From positions 1 through 64,000 of the forward strand of contig SVSN01000011.1 of NCBI GenBank assembly GCA_015064285.1: 64,000 bases of DNA, given 5' to 3'. Numbering within the stretch: the first letter of the stretch is position 1; the number at the start of each line of letters is the position of its first letter. Source of the stretch: Oscillospiraceae bacterium (GTDB taxonomy: Bacteria > Bacillota > Clostridia > Oscillospirales > CAG-272). The notes below the pieces were generated by a model, which saw only the letters and a list, made by a program, of their open reading frames with translations, had not been told where the DNA came from and did not search any database. A program made the position numbers and the translations under genes. Shown piece by piece: positions 16,023-25,851 of this stretch.

Positions 16023-18623
16023 TCATCGTTCCTGTCCGTCCCAGAAATGCTGCAGAATCCGCTCCAGGGAATCCGGGTCCGCTGTGTACCGGATATGCTG
16101 CCAGTGGGCGGGGAACAGCAGCTTGGTTCCCGGTTCGTTGTACCGGTCGTCAATCAGCAGAACCACGCCGCGGTCTGTTTCCGAGCGGATCACCCGGCCT
16201 GCCGCCTGAAGCACTTTATTCATCCCCGGATAAATGTACGCGAATTCTCTGCCGTTTTCCGATTTGTTCTGGTAATATTCCGCCACCAGATTGCCTTCCG
16301 CCGAAAGTCCCGGCAGTCCGGTTCCCACGATCACAGCACCGATCAGGGAATTGCCGCGCAGGTCGATCCCTTCGGAGAACATACCGCCCAGCACACAGAA
16401 CCCTACCAGATGGGGATACCGTCCGCCCTCGAATGCCGCCAGAAACTTTTCCCTGTCGCCGTAGCCCATGCCGTTTTTCTGCTGGATTGCCGGAATGTGG
16501 GGACAGATCCGCCGGAACCATTTGTATACCGACTTCATATAGGCATACGAAGGGAAATAGATAATATAATGCCCTTCTTTTGCCTCCACCGTTCTGGCTA
16601 TGATATCCGCCGTATCTTCCGCCGTCCCCTTCCGGTCGCTGTAACGGGTGCTGATCCCGTCATAGGCCACCAGACAGAGATTATCTTTTTCGTAAGGGGA
16701 TGGCAGATCCAGATACACACCTTTCGGCGAACCGGTTACGCTCTGGTAATATTCCGCCGGAGACAGAGTGGCCGAGAAAAACAGGGTCGCCCGTGCGCTC
16801 TTCAGCATGGTATCCAGCAGGCCGCCGGGATCCAGACACAAAATCTGAACCGTCAGTTCCCCCTCCGCCACGGGAGCATCTCCGCTGCGCACCGGCTCTT
16901 CGCTGACCGCATGAAAACAGAACCGCTCGTCCGCATATGCCGCTGCTCCCACGAACTGCATCAGGGACTGCCGGAACGGGATCAGCTCTCCCGCAAACTC
17001 GTGCCGGTCCCGGATATACCGGCTCAGCACCCGTATCAGATCGCCGAACCGTTTTTCCACCTCGGGTATCTGCGTGTCCCGCCAGGATCCGATTTTCTTT
17101 TCCGTTCCGCCGTCATTGGTCAGATAGGATTCCCTGCCGCAGCGGCGCTGTATGGTACGGAACCAGTTTTCCGTCTTCGTCAGCGCACCCTCCAGGGTCT
17201 CATCCCCGGGGAACAGCTTGTCCTTGATCTGCCGCAGACGCCGGATCTCTCCGTATGTCAGCGCCGCAGAATACATGGCTCTGGCTCTGTCCGGCAGATT
17301 GTGCGCTTCGTCAATCAGAAAGATATACTTTTCTTTCCGCCTGACATCTTTGAAATACCGCCGCAGCCGCATCCGGTCATCGAACACATAGTTATAGTCG
17401 CATATGATCAGATCACAGTACTCCGACAGATCCAGCGCCAGTTCATGAGGGCACACTTCGTTGTCCTGTGCCGTCTGCCGGATCTGTTCCGGGGTATACA
17501 CCGTGCCGCCCTCCAGCAATGACAGCAGCGCTTCCGACTGCCGTTCCTCATATGAACGGTAGGTATTTTTGCCGCCTTCCACGCCGGAAGAAAAACCGAT
17601 GGCATGGAGTGACGGGCAGACCGGGCATTTCAGCGCCATGCTGGATTCCCCGTCAATTTCTCCGGACGCACACAGACTCTCCTTGGCCAGAAGCAGGATC
17701 ACCCGCATGTGGGGTGCGTATTTTCCCAGCCGGGCAGCCCCATCCAGCGCCGCTTTCCCGGTGATGGTTTTGGCAGTACAATAAAAAATCCGGTCGGCTC
17801 TGCCCTGACCGATACTTCTCAGCGCAGGGTACAGAGCAGACATGGTCTTGCCGATACCGCAGGGGGCTGACACAAACAGTCTGCCTCCGGTTTTTATGGT
17901 GCGGGACGCTTCCATGATAAAATCCCGCTGCCCGGGTCTGACGGAAGCATACGGAAACGGCAGCGCCTGCAGTTCGTCCAGCCGCAGAGAGGCACGCTCC
18001 TTTCCGATACGCAGAAACGGCATGGCACGGCGCAGCAGTCCGTTCACGAAGGCGGCAAGCATGCTTCTGGCAAACACCGCCCGATAGCTGCGTCTGGTAC
18101 CGTCCGCCCGCCGGACAAACGTGATCTGCACCGCGGCACGATCCACATGGCTGCTTTCGCATATCATGAAAGCATAGCAGGCCGCCTGGGCAAAATGGGC
18201 CGGCACGGTAAACGGCGTGGGATTGTCCCGGAAGGAAGACAGGGTTTTACATTCTTCTACGGTATGGAGCTCTCCGTCAAAGGCAATACTATCACAGCGT
18301 CCGTGCAGTTCGATTTTCTGCCCGTCCATGACGCAGCTGTATGCCAGTTCCATCTCGGCAGCCGCTTCTGTCAGCCGGATCTCCCCCGCTTCGTACAGTC
18401 TGTCCGTCTGAAGCTGCCGGTGCATCCGTTCTCCTTCGGCAGCGGGATCTCCCTCCGGACGGGGATCGGCCGCTTCCTCCGTATCTGCCGGATCATCGGC
18501 ATCCCAGACCTGCCGGAAGCCATATTTTTCCGTTGTTGCGGCCGGCCGTTCCACACTGCGTGCATAGGATGCCAGCTCGGTGACACCCAGTGTTATGGTA
18601 TCATCGTCTTTTCTGTACTCCAT
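16023..18623 (-). CDS. DinG/XPD-like superfamily 2 helicase with N-terminal PD-(D/E)xK (Cas4/RecB-like) domain
   Basis: GRCDSIAFDG...VEECKT nuclease-like motif; Walker A APCGIGKT; DEAH box LIDEAHNLPDRAR; Fe-S-type Cys; motif VI AAGRVIRSETDRG. Confidence 0.88.
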   Translation of the reverse strand: MEYRKDDDTITLGVTELASYARSVERPAATTEKYGFRQVWDADDPADTEEAADPRPEGDPAAEGERMHRQLQTDRLYEAGEIRLTEAAAEMELAYSCVMDGQKIELHGRCDSIAFDGELHTVEECKTLSSFRDNPTPFTVPAHFAQAACYAFMICESSHVDRAAVQITFVRRADGTRRSYRAVFARSMLAAFVNGLLRRAMPFLRIGKERASLRLDELQALPFPYASVRPGQRDFIMEASRTIKTGGRLFVSAPCGIGKTMSALYPALRSIGQGRADRIFYCTAKTITGKAALDGAARLGKYAPHMRVILLLAKESLCASGEIDGESSMALKCPVCPSLHAIGFSSGVEGGKNTYRSYEERQSEALLSLLEGGTVYTPEQIRQTAQDNEVCPHELALDLSEYCDLIICDYNYVFDDRMRLRRYFKDVRRKEKYIFLIDEAHNLPDRARAMYSAALTYGEIRRLRQIKDKLFPGDETLEGALTKTENWFRTIQRRCGRESYLTNDGGTEKKIGSWRDTQIPEVEKRFGDLIRVLSRYIRDRHEFAGELIPFRQSLMQFVGAAAYADERFCFHAVSEEPVRSGDAPVAEGELTVQILCLDPGGLLDTMLKSARATLFFSATLSPAEYYQSVTGSPKGVYLDLPSPYEKDNLCLVAYDGISTRYSDRKGTAEDTADIIARTVEAKEGHYIIYFPSYAYMKSVYKWFRRICPHIPAIQQKNGMGYGDREKFLAAFEGGRYPHLVGFCVLGGMFSEGIDLRGNSLIGAVIVGTGLPGLSAEGNLVAEYYQNKSENGREFAYIYPGMNKVLQAAGRVIRSETDRGVVLLIDDRYNEPGTKLLFPAHWQHIRYTADPDSLERILQHFWDGQER

Positions 18624-18660
18624 AGGATACGGCCCGCCTTTCGTTTTCGTTCTTTTCTGT

Positions 18661-18689
18661 ATTATAGCATAAATCCCGGTGCTTGACAA
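18661..18689 (-). promoter_or_regulatory. Promoter of the helicase gene
   Basis: TTGTCA-17 bp-(TGC)TATAAT on the minus strand. Confidence 0.6.
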
Positions 18690-18780
18690 TGGGCGGAATC
18701 TTTTTTCTTTTCGGAGATGACGGGATACGGCAGTATTGCCCGGACAAAAAAATCCGTTTCCGGATATGAAGTGCCAAAGA

Positions 18781-18809
18781 TTGACAATGCCTGCAAACTC
18801 TGCTATAAT
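18781..18809 (+). promoter_or_regulatory. Promoter of the CpXC gene
   Basis: TTGACA-17 bp-(TGC)TATAAT. Confidence 0.75.
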
Positions 18810-18855
18810 GATAAAGAGAATTTGAAAAGAGATTACAGAGAAAAAGGAACACATT

Positions 18856-19497
18856 ATGGTACTTGCACCCAGAGAAACCACCGTTGCCTATCGCTGTCCC
18901 GAATGCGGCGCGCTGGTCATGAGTATGGTGGGAGTTTTCACCCTGACCGCAGATATGATGCGGCTCAAATGTCCCTGTGAAGGTTCTGAGCTGGAGATCA
19001 TTTATACCAAAGATAAAAAGATACGCCTGAACGTGCCCTGTTTTGCCTGCCCCCACTCCCACAGTTACCAGATTTCTTCCCAGATTTTCTTTGAAAAAGA
19101 TCTGTTTGCCCTGCCCTGTGCCTATTCGGGTCTGGACATCTGCTTCATCGGCAAGGCGGATAAGGTACAGGAAGCGGCCAAAAATGCGGAAGAAGAACTG
19201 ATGGAACTGCTGGGCGATACGGATTTTGCCACCTATGCCGGCGCCCGTGGGGAAAGAGGAGAACTGAGCGATCCCCAGGTATACGATATCGTGCTGTATG
19301 TTATTCAGGATCTGCAGGACGAAGGTGCGGTTCACTGCCACTGCCCCGACGGAGAAGGAGAGTATGTGGTAGACATTCTGCAGGATATGATCCGCGTCAC
19401 CTGCAAGAACTGTGCAGCCTCCGTGGAGATTCCCATCGGCAGTCTCACCGCCGCCAACGATTTCCTGGAGAACTGCGACCGTCTGGATCTGACCTGA
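18856..19497 (+). CDS. CpXC domain-containing protein
   Basis: YRCPECGALV ... LKCPCEGSELEI ... LNVPCFACPHSHSY ... VTCKNCAAS; CpXC-type motifs. Confidence 0.75.
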   Translation: MVLAPRETTVAYRCPECGALVMSMVGVFTLTADMMRLKCPCEGSELEIIYTKDKKIRLNVPCFACPHSHSYQISSQIFFEKDLFALPCAYSGLDICFIGKADKVQEAAKNAEEELMELLGDTDFATYAGARGERGELSDPQVYDIVLYVIQDLQDEGAVHCHCPDGEGEYVVDILQDMIRVTCKNCAASVEIPIGSLTAANDFLENCDRLDLT

Positions 19498-19675
19498 AAA
19501 TATTCCCGTAACCCTTTTTCCCGCCCCGCATATTCTGTTAACAGAGCGGCACACCAGCTGCTCCGACAGTCCGGTACCCCAGGCAGCAAAGAGAAACCTC
19601 TCTGTGCGGCAGTACCGATGCCTGTGAAGTCTATGGAGCATATGCGTTCCGGCATATCGGAGAAAGGGTAAAAAT

Positions 19676-19765
19676 ATGGGATGCTTCTGCAACATTTTTG
19701 AAAACAACGAATGGATCTGGATCCTGATCCTGCTTCTGATTCTGTTCTGCTCCTGCTGCAACTGA
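19676..19765 (+). CDS. 29-aa Cys-rich hydrophobic microprotein
   Basis: MGCFCNIFENNEWIWILILLLILFCSCCN*; RBS GGAGAAAGGG 8 nt upstream; own terminator downstream. Absent from the ORF track. Confidence 0.75.
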   Translation: MGCFCNIFENNEWIWILILLLILFCSCCN

Positions 19766-19786
19766 GGATCCCGACCAGTGACAGCC

Positions 19787-19831
19787 GCCCGCTCCGCCTG
19801 TGGTTTTCCGCCGGCCGGGCGGGCTTTTTTT
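19787..19831 (+). terminator. Intrinsic terminator after the microprotein gene
   Basis: GCCCGC...GCGGGC stem followed by a T7 run. Confidence 0.75.
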
Positions 19832-19975
19832 CCGGAAAATCTCCCAAACTGCTTGCATTCCGACGGCAGGTATTGTATACTGAAACATAACATATCCGTC
19901 GGGACATACCGCCCTCTGCCGGGGTACGGTGTTCTGCCGGACACAGCAATATATCTGTACATCAGGAGAATCCGT

Positions 19976-22093
19976 ATGAAAACCAATCATCAGCATATGA
20001 CTGTCTGCTGGGAAAAAGGCGTGCTGACCTCTCTGGTAAGAGACGGCAGAGAACTGCTGGCCCAAAAGCAGCTGCCCCTGTTCACCCTCCGTCTCCGGGA
20101 CAAACAGGGAGAAGCCCATCTGCTCTCTGCCGAAGACGGTATCTGCACCGTAGAACAGACCGGCAGCACCACCTGTGCCGTATACACCGGTTTTACGCCG
20201 GATGTGACGGTAAAGCTCACCCTGCAGGAAACCGAAGACGGCTGGACATGGCGTGCCGCTGTGGAAAACCGTTCGGATATGGCGCCGGAATGGATGGACA
20301 TGCCCGCTCCCATGATGGCCGGTCCCCTCTGCGCCCAGGAAGGAGACGCCAAAGTATTCTGGCCCTATAACGAAGGGGTTCTGGTAGACGATGGCATGAA
20401 GAAAAACTACATGATCGAGCCGGAATATCCCTCTCAGGGCAACTTCGCCATGTTCCCCAATATGGTATTCGCCCAGTTCATGCTGTACCTGTTCGGAGAC
20501 GCCGGGCTGTACATGGGTCTGGAAGATCCCGCCCGTGGTCTGAAAGGGATCGATTTCCGGTACTGTGCCGACGGGATCCGTTTCCGCAACCGGGTATTCT
20601 GCGGCGCAGATTTCGGCGAAAACTGGGAAACCGGGTTTGATCTGGTATGGCGTTTCTTCGACGGCGACTGGATGGACGGCGCAGAGCTGTACCGCCGCTG
20701 GTTCACCGCCAATCTGCCGGACGGTCTGGTTCCCATGCAGGACAACAAAACCCTGCCGGAATGGTACAACGATCTGCCGCTGGTGATCACCTATCCCGTC
20801 AGAGGGATTCACGATATGGACAAGATGGATCCCAACGGATTCTTCCCCTATGTCAACGCTCTGCCCTATCTGGAAGAGATCGCGGAGATTACCGCTTCCC
20901 GGCTGCTGGTTCTGCTGATGCACTGGGAAGGCACTGCCCCCTGGGCGCCCCCCTATGTATGGCCTCCCTATGGCGGTGCGGACGGATTCAACGAATTCAT
21001 GCACCGGCTCCATGCAAAGGGCAATCTGCTGGGGGTATACTGCAGCGGTCTCGGCTGGACGGAACAGAGCAATCTGATCGAAAGCTACAACACCGAAGCC
21101 CGGTTCCGGGAAGAACATCTGGAGACAGCTATGTGTACCGCTCCGGACGGTTCTCTGCCCAAGAGCAAGATCTGTACCGGTCAGCGCTCCGGCTACGACC
21201 TGTGTCCGGCTTCCGATAAGGCACAGCAGATCCTTACCGAAGCGCTGACGCCCCTGCTGCAGAGCGGTGTGGATTACGTGCAGGCAATGGACCAGAACCA
21301 CGGCGGTGGTATGTATCTCTGCTACAGCCGGGAACACGGTCACGCCCCCACCCCGGGTCCCTGGATGACCGAAACCATGCAGAAAACCCTCCGCAGCTGG
21401 AAAAGCTCCTGCCCCAACACCCTGCTGGGCTGTGAATCGGCAGCAGCGGAACCCTTCCTTGCCTCCCTGGGTCTGTCCGACAACCGGTTTGAGCTGAACT
21501 ACGAATTCGGCCGCCCCGTACCGGCATATGCATACCTGTATCACCCGTATCTGTACAACTTCATGGGCAACCAGGTCTGCTGTCCCTTCACCCATGAAAC
21601 GGAAGCGCTGTGCTATCGTCTGGCCTATGCGGCAGCTGCCGGCGACCTGCTGACACTGGTACTGAACGACTTCGGCGAAGTGGAATTCTACTGGGGTATG
21701 CGGGACTTCTCCAAGGTGGCGGATAAAGAAAGCATTCTTCGGTTCATCGCCAACTGGCGGGTATGGCAGAAGGCCTATACAGCCTGCCTGCGGAACGGTC
21801 AGATGGTAAGGAACCTGCCCTACGACTGCGAAACCACGGATATGCCCATGAAGAACGGCTGTATGTTCACGGAAAAATCCGTGCTCAGCTCTGCCTGGAC
21901 GGACGAAAACGGCGGAGCATGCCAGTTCTTCCTGAATTATACCGATCATCCGGTGGAAGTAACGCTGCACTGCGGCGCATGCACCGGTTCCATCTGTACC
22001 GATCTGCACAGCGAACGTGTTATCAGCGGCGCAGAAGAGACTTTCATGGTACCGGCATACGGCATGTGTCTGGTAAAATGGAAGGCCAACTGA
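19976..22093 (+). CDS. DUF6259-like glycosidase-type protein
   Basis: TIM-barrel-like regions (LVLLMHWEGTAPWAPPYVWPPYGGADGFNEFMHRLHAKGNLLGVYCSGLGW; GVDYVQAMDQNHGGG). Start trimmed to MKTNHQH. Confidence 0.65.
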   Translation: MKTNHQHMTVCWEKGVLTSLVRDGRELLAQKQLPLFTLRLRDKQGEAHLLSAEDGICTVEQTGSTTCAVYTGFTPDVTVKLTLQETEDGWTWRAAVENRSDMAPEWMDMPAPMMAGPLCAQEGDAKVFWPYNEGVLVDDGMKKNYMIEPEYPSQGNFAMFPNMVFAQFMLYLFGDAGLYMGLEDPARGLKGIDFRYCADGIRFRNRVFCGADFGENWETGFDLVWRFFDGDWMDGAELYRRWFTANLPDGLVPMQDNKTLPEWYNDLPLVITYPVRGIHDMDKMDPNGFFPYVNALPYLEEIAEITASRLLVLLMHWEGTAPWAPPYVWPPYGGADGFNEFMHRLHAKGNLLGVYCSGLGWTEQSNLIESYNTEARFREEHLETAMCTAPDGSLPKSKICTGQRSGYDLCPASDKAQQILTEALTPLLQSGVDYVQAMDQNHGGGMYLCYSREHGHAPTPGPWMTETMQKTLRSWKSSCPNTLLGCESAAAEPFLASLGLSDNRFELNYEFGRPVPAYAYLYHPYLYNFMGNQVCCPFTHETEALCYRLAYAAAAGDLLTLVLNDFGEVEFYWGMRDFSKVADKESILRFIANWRVWQKAYTACLRNGQMVRNLPYDCETTDMPMKNGCMFTEKSVLSSAWTDENGGACQFFLNYTDHPVEVTLHCGACTGSICTDLHSERVISGAEETFMVPAYGMCLVKWKAN

Positions 22094-22194
22094 TAATCCT
22101 GTAGTTCTCACGGCTGCCCGGACGTTCCGGTTCTGTTTTACTCTGTCCCGACAAACGGCTGCCGGACTTACATTTCCTGCGATCCATATAAGAC

Positions 22195-22243
22195 AAAACG
22201 GCTTCCCGCACGGTGTACTGTACACAGCGGCAAGCCGTTTTTG
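22195..22243. terminator. Intrinsic terminator between convergent genes
   Basis: AAAACGGCTT...AAGCCGTTTTT stem with nested TGTAC/GTACA hairpin. Confidence 0.75.
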
Positions 22244-22273
22244 GTATTCCGTTTTCTCCGGTTCAGCCGTTAT

Positions 22274-22939
22274 TTACCGGGCGTATTCGTTGCACAGGGA
22301 GTATACAGCAGGCTCGTCTTCCTCGATGGCAGAGAAACGGCCCATGGGAGTCAGGAAACGGTTATCGCTGGTGTCGTCATTGGTCATGGACACTTCCCCG
22401 ACAATGCAGTCCCCGCCGTCCCCCCAGAAGCTGTGATACAGCCCCCGTGTCATGGTAATGGACTGGCCCGGTTCCAGTTTCAGGATGGTTCCTGCCGGCA
22501 CAACCGTGCGGAATCCGTCCAGCTGCAGCGGCACATCCGCCTTCGACAGTTCTTCGTTTTCGTCGGAAAGGTACACCTGTACAGCAAGCGCGGCGCCGGA
22601 ACGGTTGATGATATCCTCCATCTTTTTCCAGTGGAAGTGCATGGGAGTCACCTGGCCTGCCCGGACATACATCAGTTTTTCCGCATAGGTCTTGGACGCA
22701 GGATCGTTGTAGTCCCCGTTGCGCAGGGTAAAGAGCAGAAGTCCCAGCTTTTCGTATTCCCCCTTGCCGAAGTCGGTGATATCCCACCCCAGCATTCTGT
22801 CCCGGATCTCGTTATATTCCGGCCCCAGCTGCGCCCATTTTCCCGCAGGAATTCTGGAAAACGGCGGCAGAATGAATCCGGCAGCAGCAAAAGCCGCTTC
22901 AGCCTGTTTTATGTATCGGTTAACTTCAGAGCGTTTCAT
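22274..22939 (-). CDS. D-lyxose / D-mannose isomerase (cupin)
   Basis: AEKLMYVRAGQVTPMHFHWKKMEDIINR and SFWGDGGDCIVGEVSMTNDD are typical of D-lyxose ketol-isomerases. Confidence 0.88.
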   Translation of the reverse strand: MKRSEVNRYIKQAEAAFAAAGFILPPFSRIPAGKWAQLGPEYNEIRDRMLGWDITDFGKGEYEKLGLLLFTLRNGDYNDPASKTYAEKLMYVRAGQVTPMHFHWKKMEDIINRSGAALAVQVYLSDENEELSKADVPLQLDGFRTVVPAGTILKLEPGQSITMTRGLYHSFWGDGGDCIVGEVSMTNDDTSDNRFLTPMGRFSAIEEDEPAVYSLCNEYAR

Positions 22940-23004
22940 GATTTATTATCCTCATTTTTTCAGTAGTGGGAATCCAACAATATTTTATGTGGTTTCCCCG
23001 GGTC

Positions 23005-24972
23005 TCAGAATTCCACCACGACCATGGCATGAATGAACAGCTTATCGATCGTGTAGGACAGTTCCTTTCCGTCCCACTTGTATTCGAGTTCCTGCATTTC
23101 CGGTGCCAGATATACCTTCTTTGGCTCCTTGTCCGGACGGAGGGTTACGTGTACATCGTATACCGGCAGGATATCTTCAATGATTTCGATACCGCCGCCC
23201 CGTTTTACGGGAGAAGCATACAGAACGTGGTTCACCAGACGATTCTGTTCCGGCTGTTCCATCAGGGTCACGACACCCTGTGCAGGCAGGTCGGTCACCA
23301 GAGTCTTTTCGTCTGCCATCAGGGATTCGATCACACCGAGGAACATCTTTTTGGTAGTGATGCTGCCCTTGTTCGCGTATTCAGCGAAAATCTCGGAAGC
23401 AATATAGGCACCGTTTTTACCGATGGTGGCGGCGGGCATGGAGGTTTCCGGATCATTGGGCGTATGCTGGTGAGAAGAGAACGCAAAGGTTGTCCGGTTG
23501 AAATAGGGGTTCTCTCTGGTGATCAGCACTTCCCCTTCCGCTTCAATGTCGTATGCCTGCTCATAGATGACGGCAGCGGCGTTCCGCAGGCAGTCGATCT
23601 CAAACTGCGGACGGAAATATACCGGACGGTATGCGCTCTGCCCCAGCCATTTTGCGCCCAGATCCACCACAAATTCGTCTTTATCCACAGCCAGAGCGGA
23701 GGTACCGCTGGCCAGAATCTTGCCGCCCTTATCGGTGAACGCACGGATCTTTGCGGTCATGGTTTCGTCCAGCCGGATATTGTCGGGCAGCAGAAGCAGT
23801 TTGTATTTGTCAAGGGGTTCGTCAAAGTCGATTACGTCAAAGAGATACTTCCCTTCCAGAAGCAGCCGTCCTGCCCCCACATCTCCGGAGGCGCCGTGAT
23901 GGTGCACCACCTGGCTGCGGGAGTAATAGGCAATGGCGGCGTCCTGGCTCAAAATGGCGATATCGGCCACAGAAGTCACGTTGTCCAGCCAGGGTTCCTT
24001 GGCCTCCACTTCGGCATAGGCTTCCCCGATCAGGGCATAGGTGGCTTCATCCATGTATCCGCTGGGGTGCAGCTGATCCCCGATGGAGCACTTGGCACCG
24101 TTGGCCACACAGAGCGCTTCTTCGTACCGGAGCGCCATGGGATGCTTGTATCCGCCGAACTCGCCCCAGGTGGTATGGAACTTCCCGGTCATACCGAGGA
24201 AATCCTTCCCCAGGGTACGGGAGTAAGCTGCGGACAGGGGGAAATGGTCGTATCCCCAGCCGCCGGTGGGCAGGGATTCCAGTTCCAGATGGGTGTCCAC
24301 GTCGGCCAGATCCCGGCGTCCCCGACGGATATGACCGCTGTTGTGGAACAGGGGCAGACCGGGCTTGTACTTGTCCACGGCTTCCCGCATTCTCCGGCAG
24401 TAGTTGGCGTAGATCCGTTCGCCCAGTTCCGCCACGTTCGCCGGATCATAGGGATCCTTTCCTTCCTCCAGCAGCGTCTTTACGCAGTGCTGACAATAAC
24501 AGGTACGCACGCCCACGATATCCAGGAAAATCCCGTCAGCATCATAGTTCTTCACCACTTCTTCCACCTGCGCCGCCAGCATATCCAGATAGGGGGTGTT
24601 CATGCAGAATTCGTGGTAGCCGGGACGGTTCCAGCCGACAGAATCGTTGGGATCCCCTCTGCGGAGCCATTCAGGATGGCGTCTGGCCAGTTTTTCATCC
24701 AGACCGGCGGAAAGATACACAGGGGTTTTTACGCCGATTTCATGGGCGGCTTCGATCTGTGCGGCCAGCAGGTCAAACTTCAGTTCCGGGTGCATTTCGT
24801 TGGCTTCGGAAGGATGATACGCCCAGCCGTGGTGACACTTGGAGAAAACCGTAATGGAGTTGACATGCCCCAGCTTCAGTGCGTTCTGAAACTGCTCCTT
24901 GGAAAACTTCGCCCCGATGCCGGGAATCTTTTCACTGGTATGAAAATCCAGATGTACCTGACGGAAATTCAT
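23005..24972 (-). CDS. GHL6 / beta-galactosidase trimerization domain glycosidase-like protein
   Basis: VHLDFHTSEKIPGIG N-terminus, YDADGIFLDIVGVRTCYCQHC, trimerization-like region LLLLPDNIRLDETMTAKIRAFTDKGGKILASG. Confidence 0.7.
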   Translation of the reverse strand: MNFRQVHLDFHTSEKIPGIGAKFSKEQFQNALKLGHVNSITVFSKCHHGWAYHPSEANEMHPELKFDLLAAQIEAAHEIGVKTPVYLSAGLDEKLARRHPEWLRRGDPNDSVGWNRPGYHEFCMNTPYLDMLAAQVEEVVKNYDADGIFLDIVGVRTCYCQHCVKTLLEEGKDPYDPANVAELGERIYANYCRRMREAVDKYKPGLPLFHNSGHIRRGRRDLADVDTHLELESLPTGGWGYDHFPLSAAYSRTLGKDFLGMTGKFHTTWGEFGGYKHPMALRYEEALCVANGAKCSIGDQLHPSGYMDEATYALIGEAYAEVEAKEPWLDNVTSVADIAILSQDAAIAYYSRSQVVHHHGASGDVGAGRLLLEGKYLFDVIDFDEPLDKYKLLLLPDNIRLDETMTAKIRAFTDKGGKILASGTSALAVDKDEFVVDLGAKWLGQSAYRPVYFRPQFEIDCLRNAAAVIYEQAYDIEAEGEVLITRENPYFNRTTFAFSSHQHTPNDPETSMPAATIGKNGAYIASEIFAEYANKGSITTKKMFLGVIESLMADEKTLVTDLPAQGVVTLMEQPEQNRLVNHVLYASPVKRGGGIEIIEDILPVYDVHVTLRPDKEPKKVYLAPEMQELEYKWDGKELSYTIDKLFIHAMVVVEF

Positions 24973-25008
24973 AAAGACCTCCTATGGAAGGGAATATAGT
25001 TTGGGTAT

Positions 25009-25037
25009 ATTGTATCATGCATGGCAGAGAATGTCAA
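25009..25037 (-). promoter_or_regulatory. Promoter of the 23005-24972 gene, overlapping the tail of the upstream CDS
   Basis: TTGACA-17 bp-TACAAT on the minus strand. Confidence 0.65.
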
Positions 25038-25756
25038 TTCATAATTTCCTTTTCCAGAAATTCATCCGGATGCATCCGCGGCAGCAGACGAAGACTGTCC
25101 GGCTCTCCCGGGCGGATATCGGCAATTCCGCAGCGGGTGGTCACGGTAATCCGGTATCCCAGGGCACGCAGAACCGCTTCACTGTCCGGATTCCATTTCC
25201 CGTACGGATACACGAACACCCTGTCGCTGACTGCCGGAATCTGCCCCATTCGTACCGTATCCCACAGAAACCGCGGATGCAGGGTACCCTTTTCTGTCAG
25301 CACACCGCAGCCCTCCTGCCCGTGAAGATCCCATGTATGGGACACCAGTTCCAGTTCCGTCCCAAAGGCTTCTTCCACGGAAAAATGCGGCAGTCCTTCT
25401 GTCTTTCCCGCCATGCTGCCCACCACTGCCACGGACATGCTCATCCCGTATTCCCGCAGAACCGGCAGGGCAATGTCGATTACGCTGCGGTAGCCGTCGT
25501 CGGATGTCAGCACCACCGGTTTATCCGGCAGATCTCCGGTACCGTCCGCATATGCCAGAAGATCCCGGAATGTCACAGATGAATATCCCGCCTCTGTCAG
25601 CGCTTTCAGGTGTCCCCGGAACCGCTCCCTGTCACACTGATCCGGCAGCCCGATGTCCGTTTCTGTAAAATGATGATACATCAGCACAGGCACAGGTACC
25701 GCCGAAACCGGCAAAGTCAGAAAAAGTGTCAGCAGAACACAGAAAATCCTACGCAT
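25034..25756 (-). CDS. Polysaccharide deacetylase family protein (secreted)
   Basis: Signal peptide MRRIFCVLLTLFLTLPVSA; VPVLMYHHF, LTSDDGYRSV, LVSHTWDLHG; start trimmed from a longer ORF. Confidence 0.9.
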   Translation of the reverse strand: MRRIFCVLLTLFLTLPVSAVPVPVLMYHHFTETDIGLPDQCDRERFRGHLKALTEAGYSSVTFRDLLAYADGTGDLPDKPVVLTSDDGYRSVIDIALPVLREYGMSMSVAVVGSMAGKTEGLPHFSVEEAFGTELELVSHTWDLHGQEGCGVLTEKGTLHPRFLWDTVRMGQIPAVSDRVFVYPYGKWNPDSEAVLRALGYRITVTTRCGIADIRPGEPDSLRLLPRMHPDEFLEKEIMN

Positions 25757-25851
25757 ACAACCTCCGTTTTTTCTGTTATCATCCCCCGCTGCCGCAAAAA
25801 AATACAGCCTGCAGAGAAGTACCGCAGACTGTATGATTCTGGATTTTGTTA

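Noticed and set aside
19631-22225. 864-aa minus-strand ORF
   Set aside because: Antisense shadow of the DUF6259-like gene.
22966-24999. 677-aa plus-strand ORF
   Set aside because: Antisense shadow of the GHL6-like gene on the minus strand.
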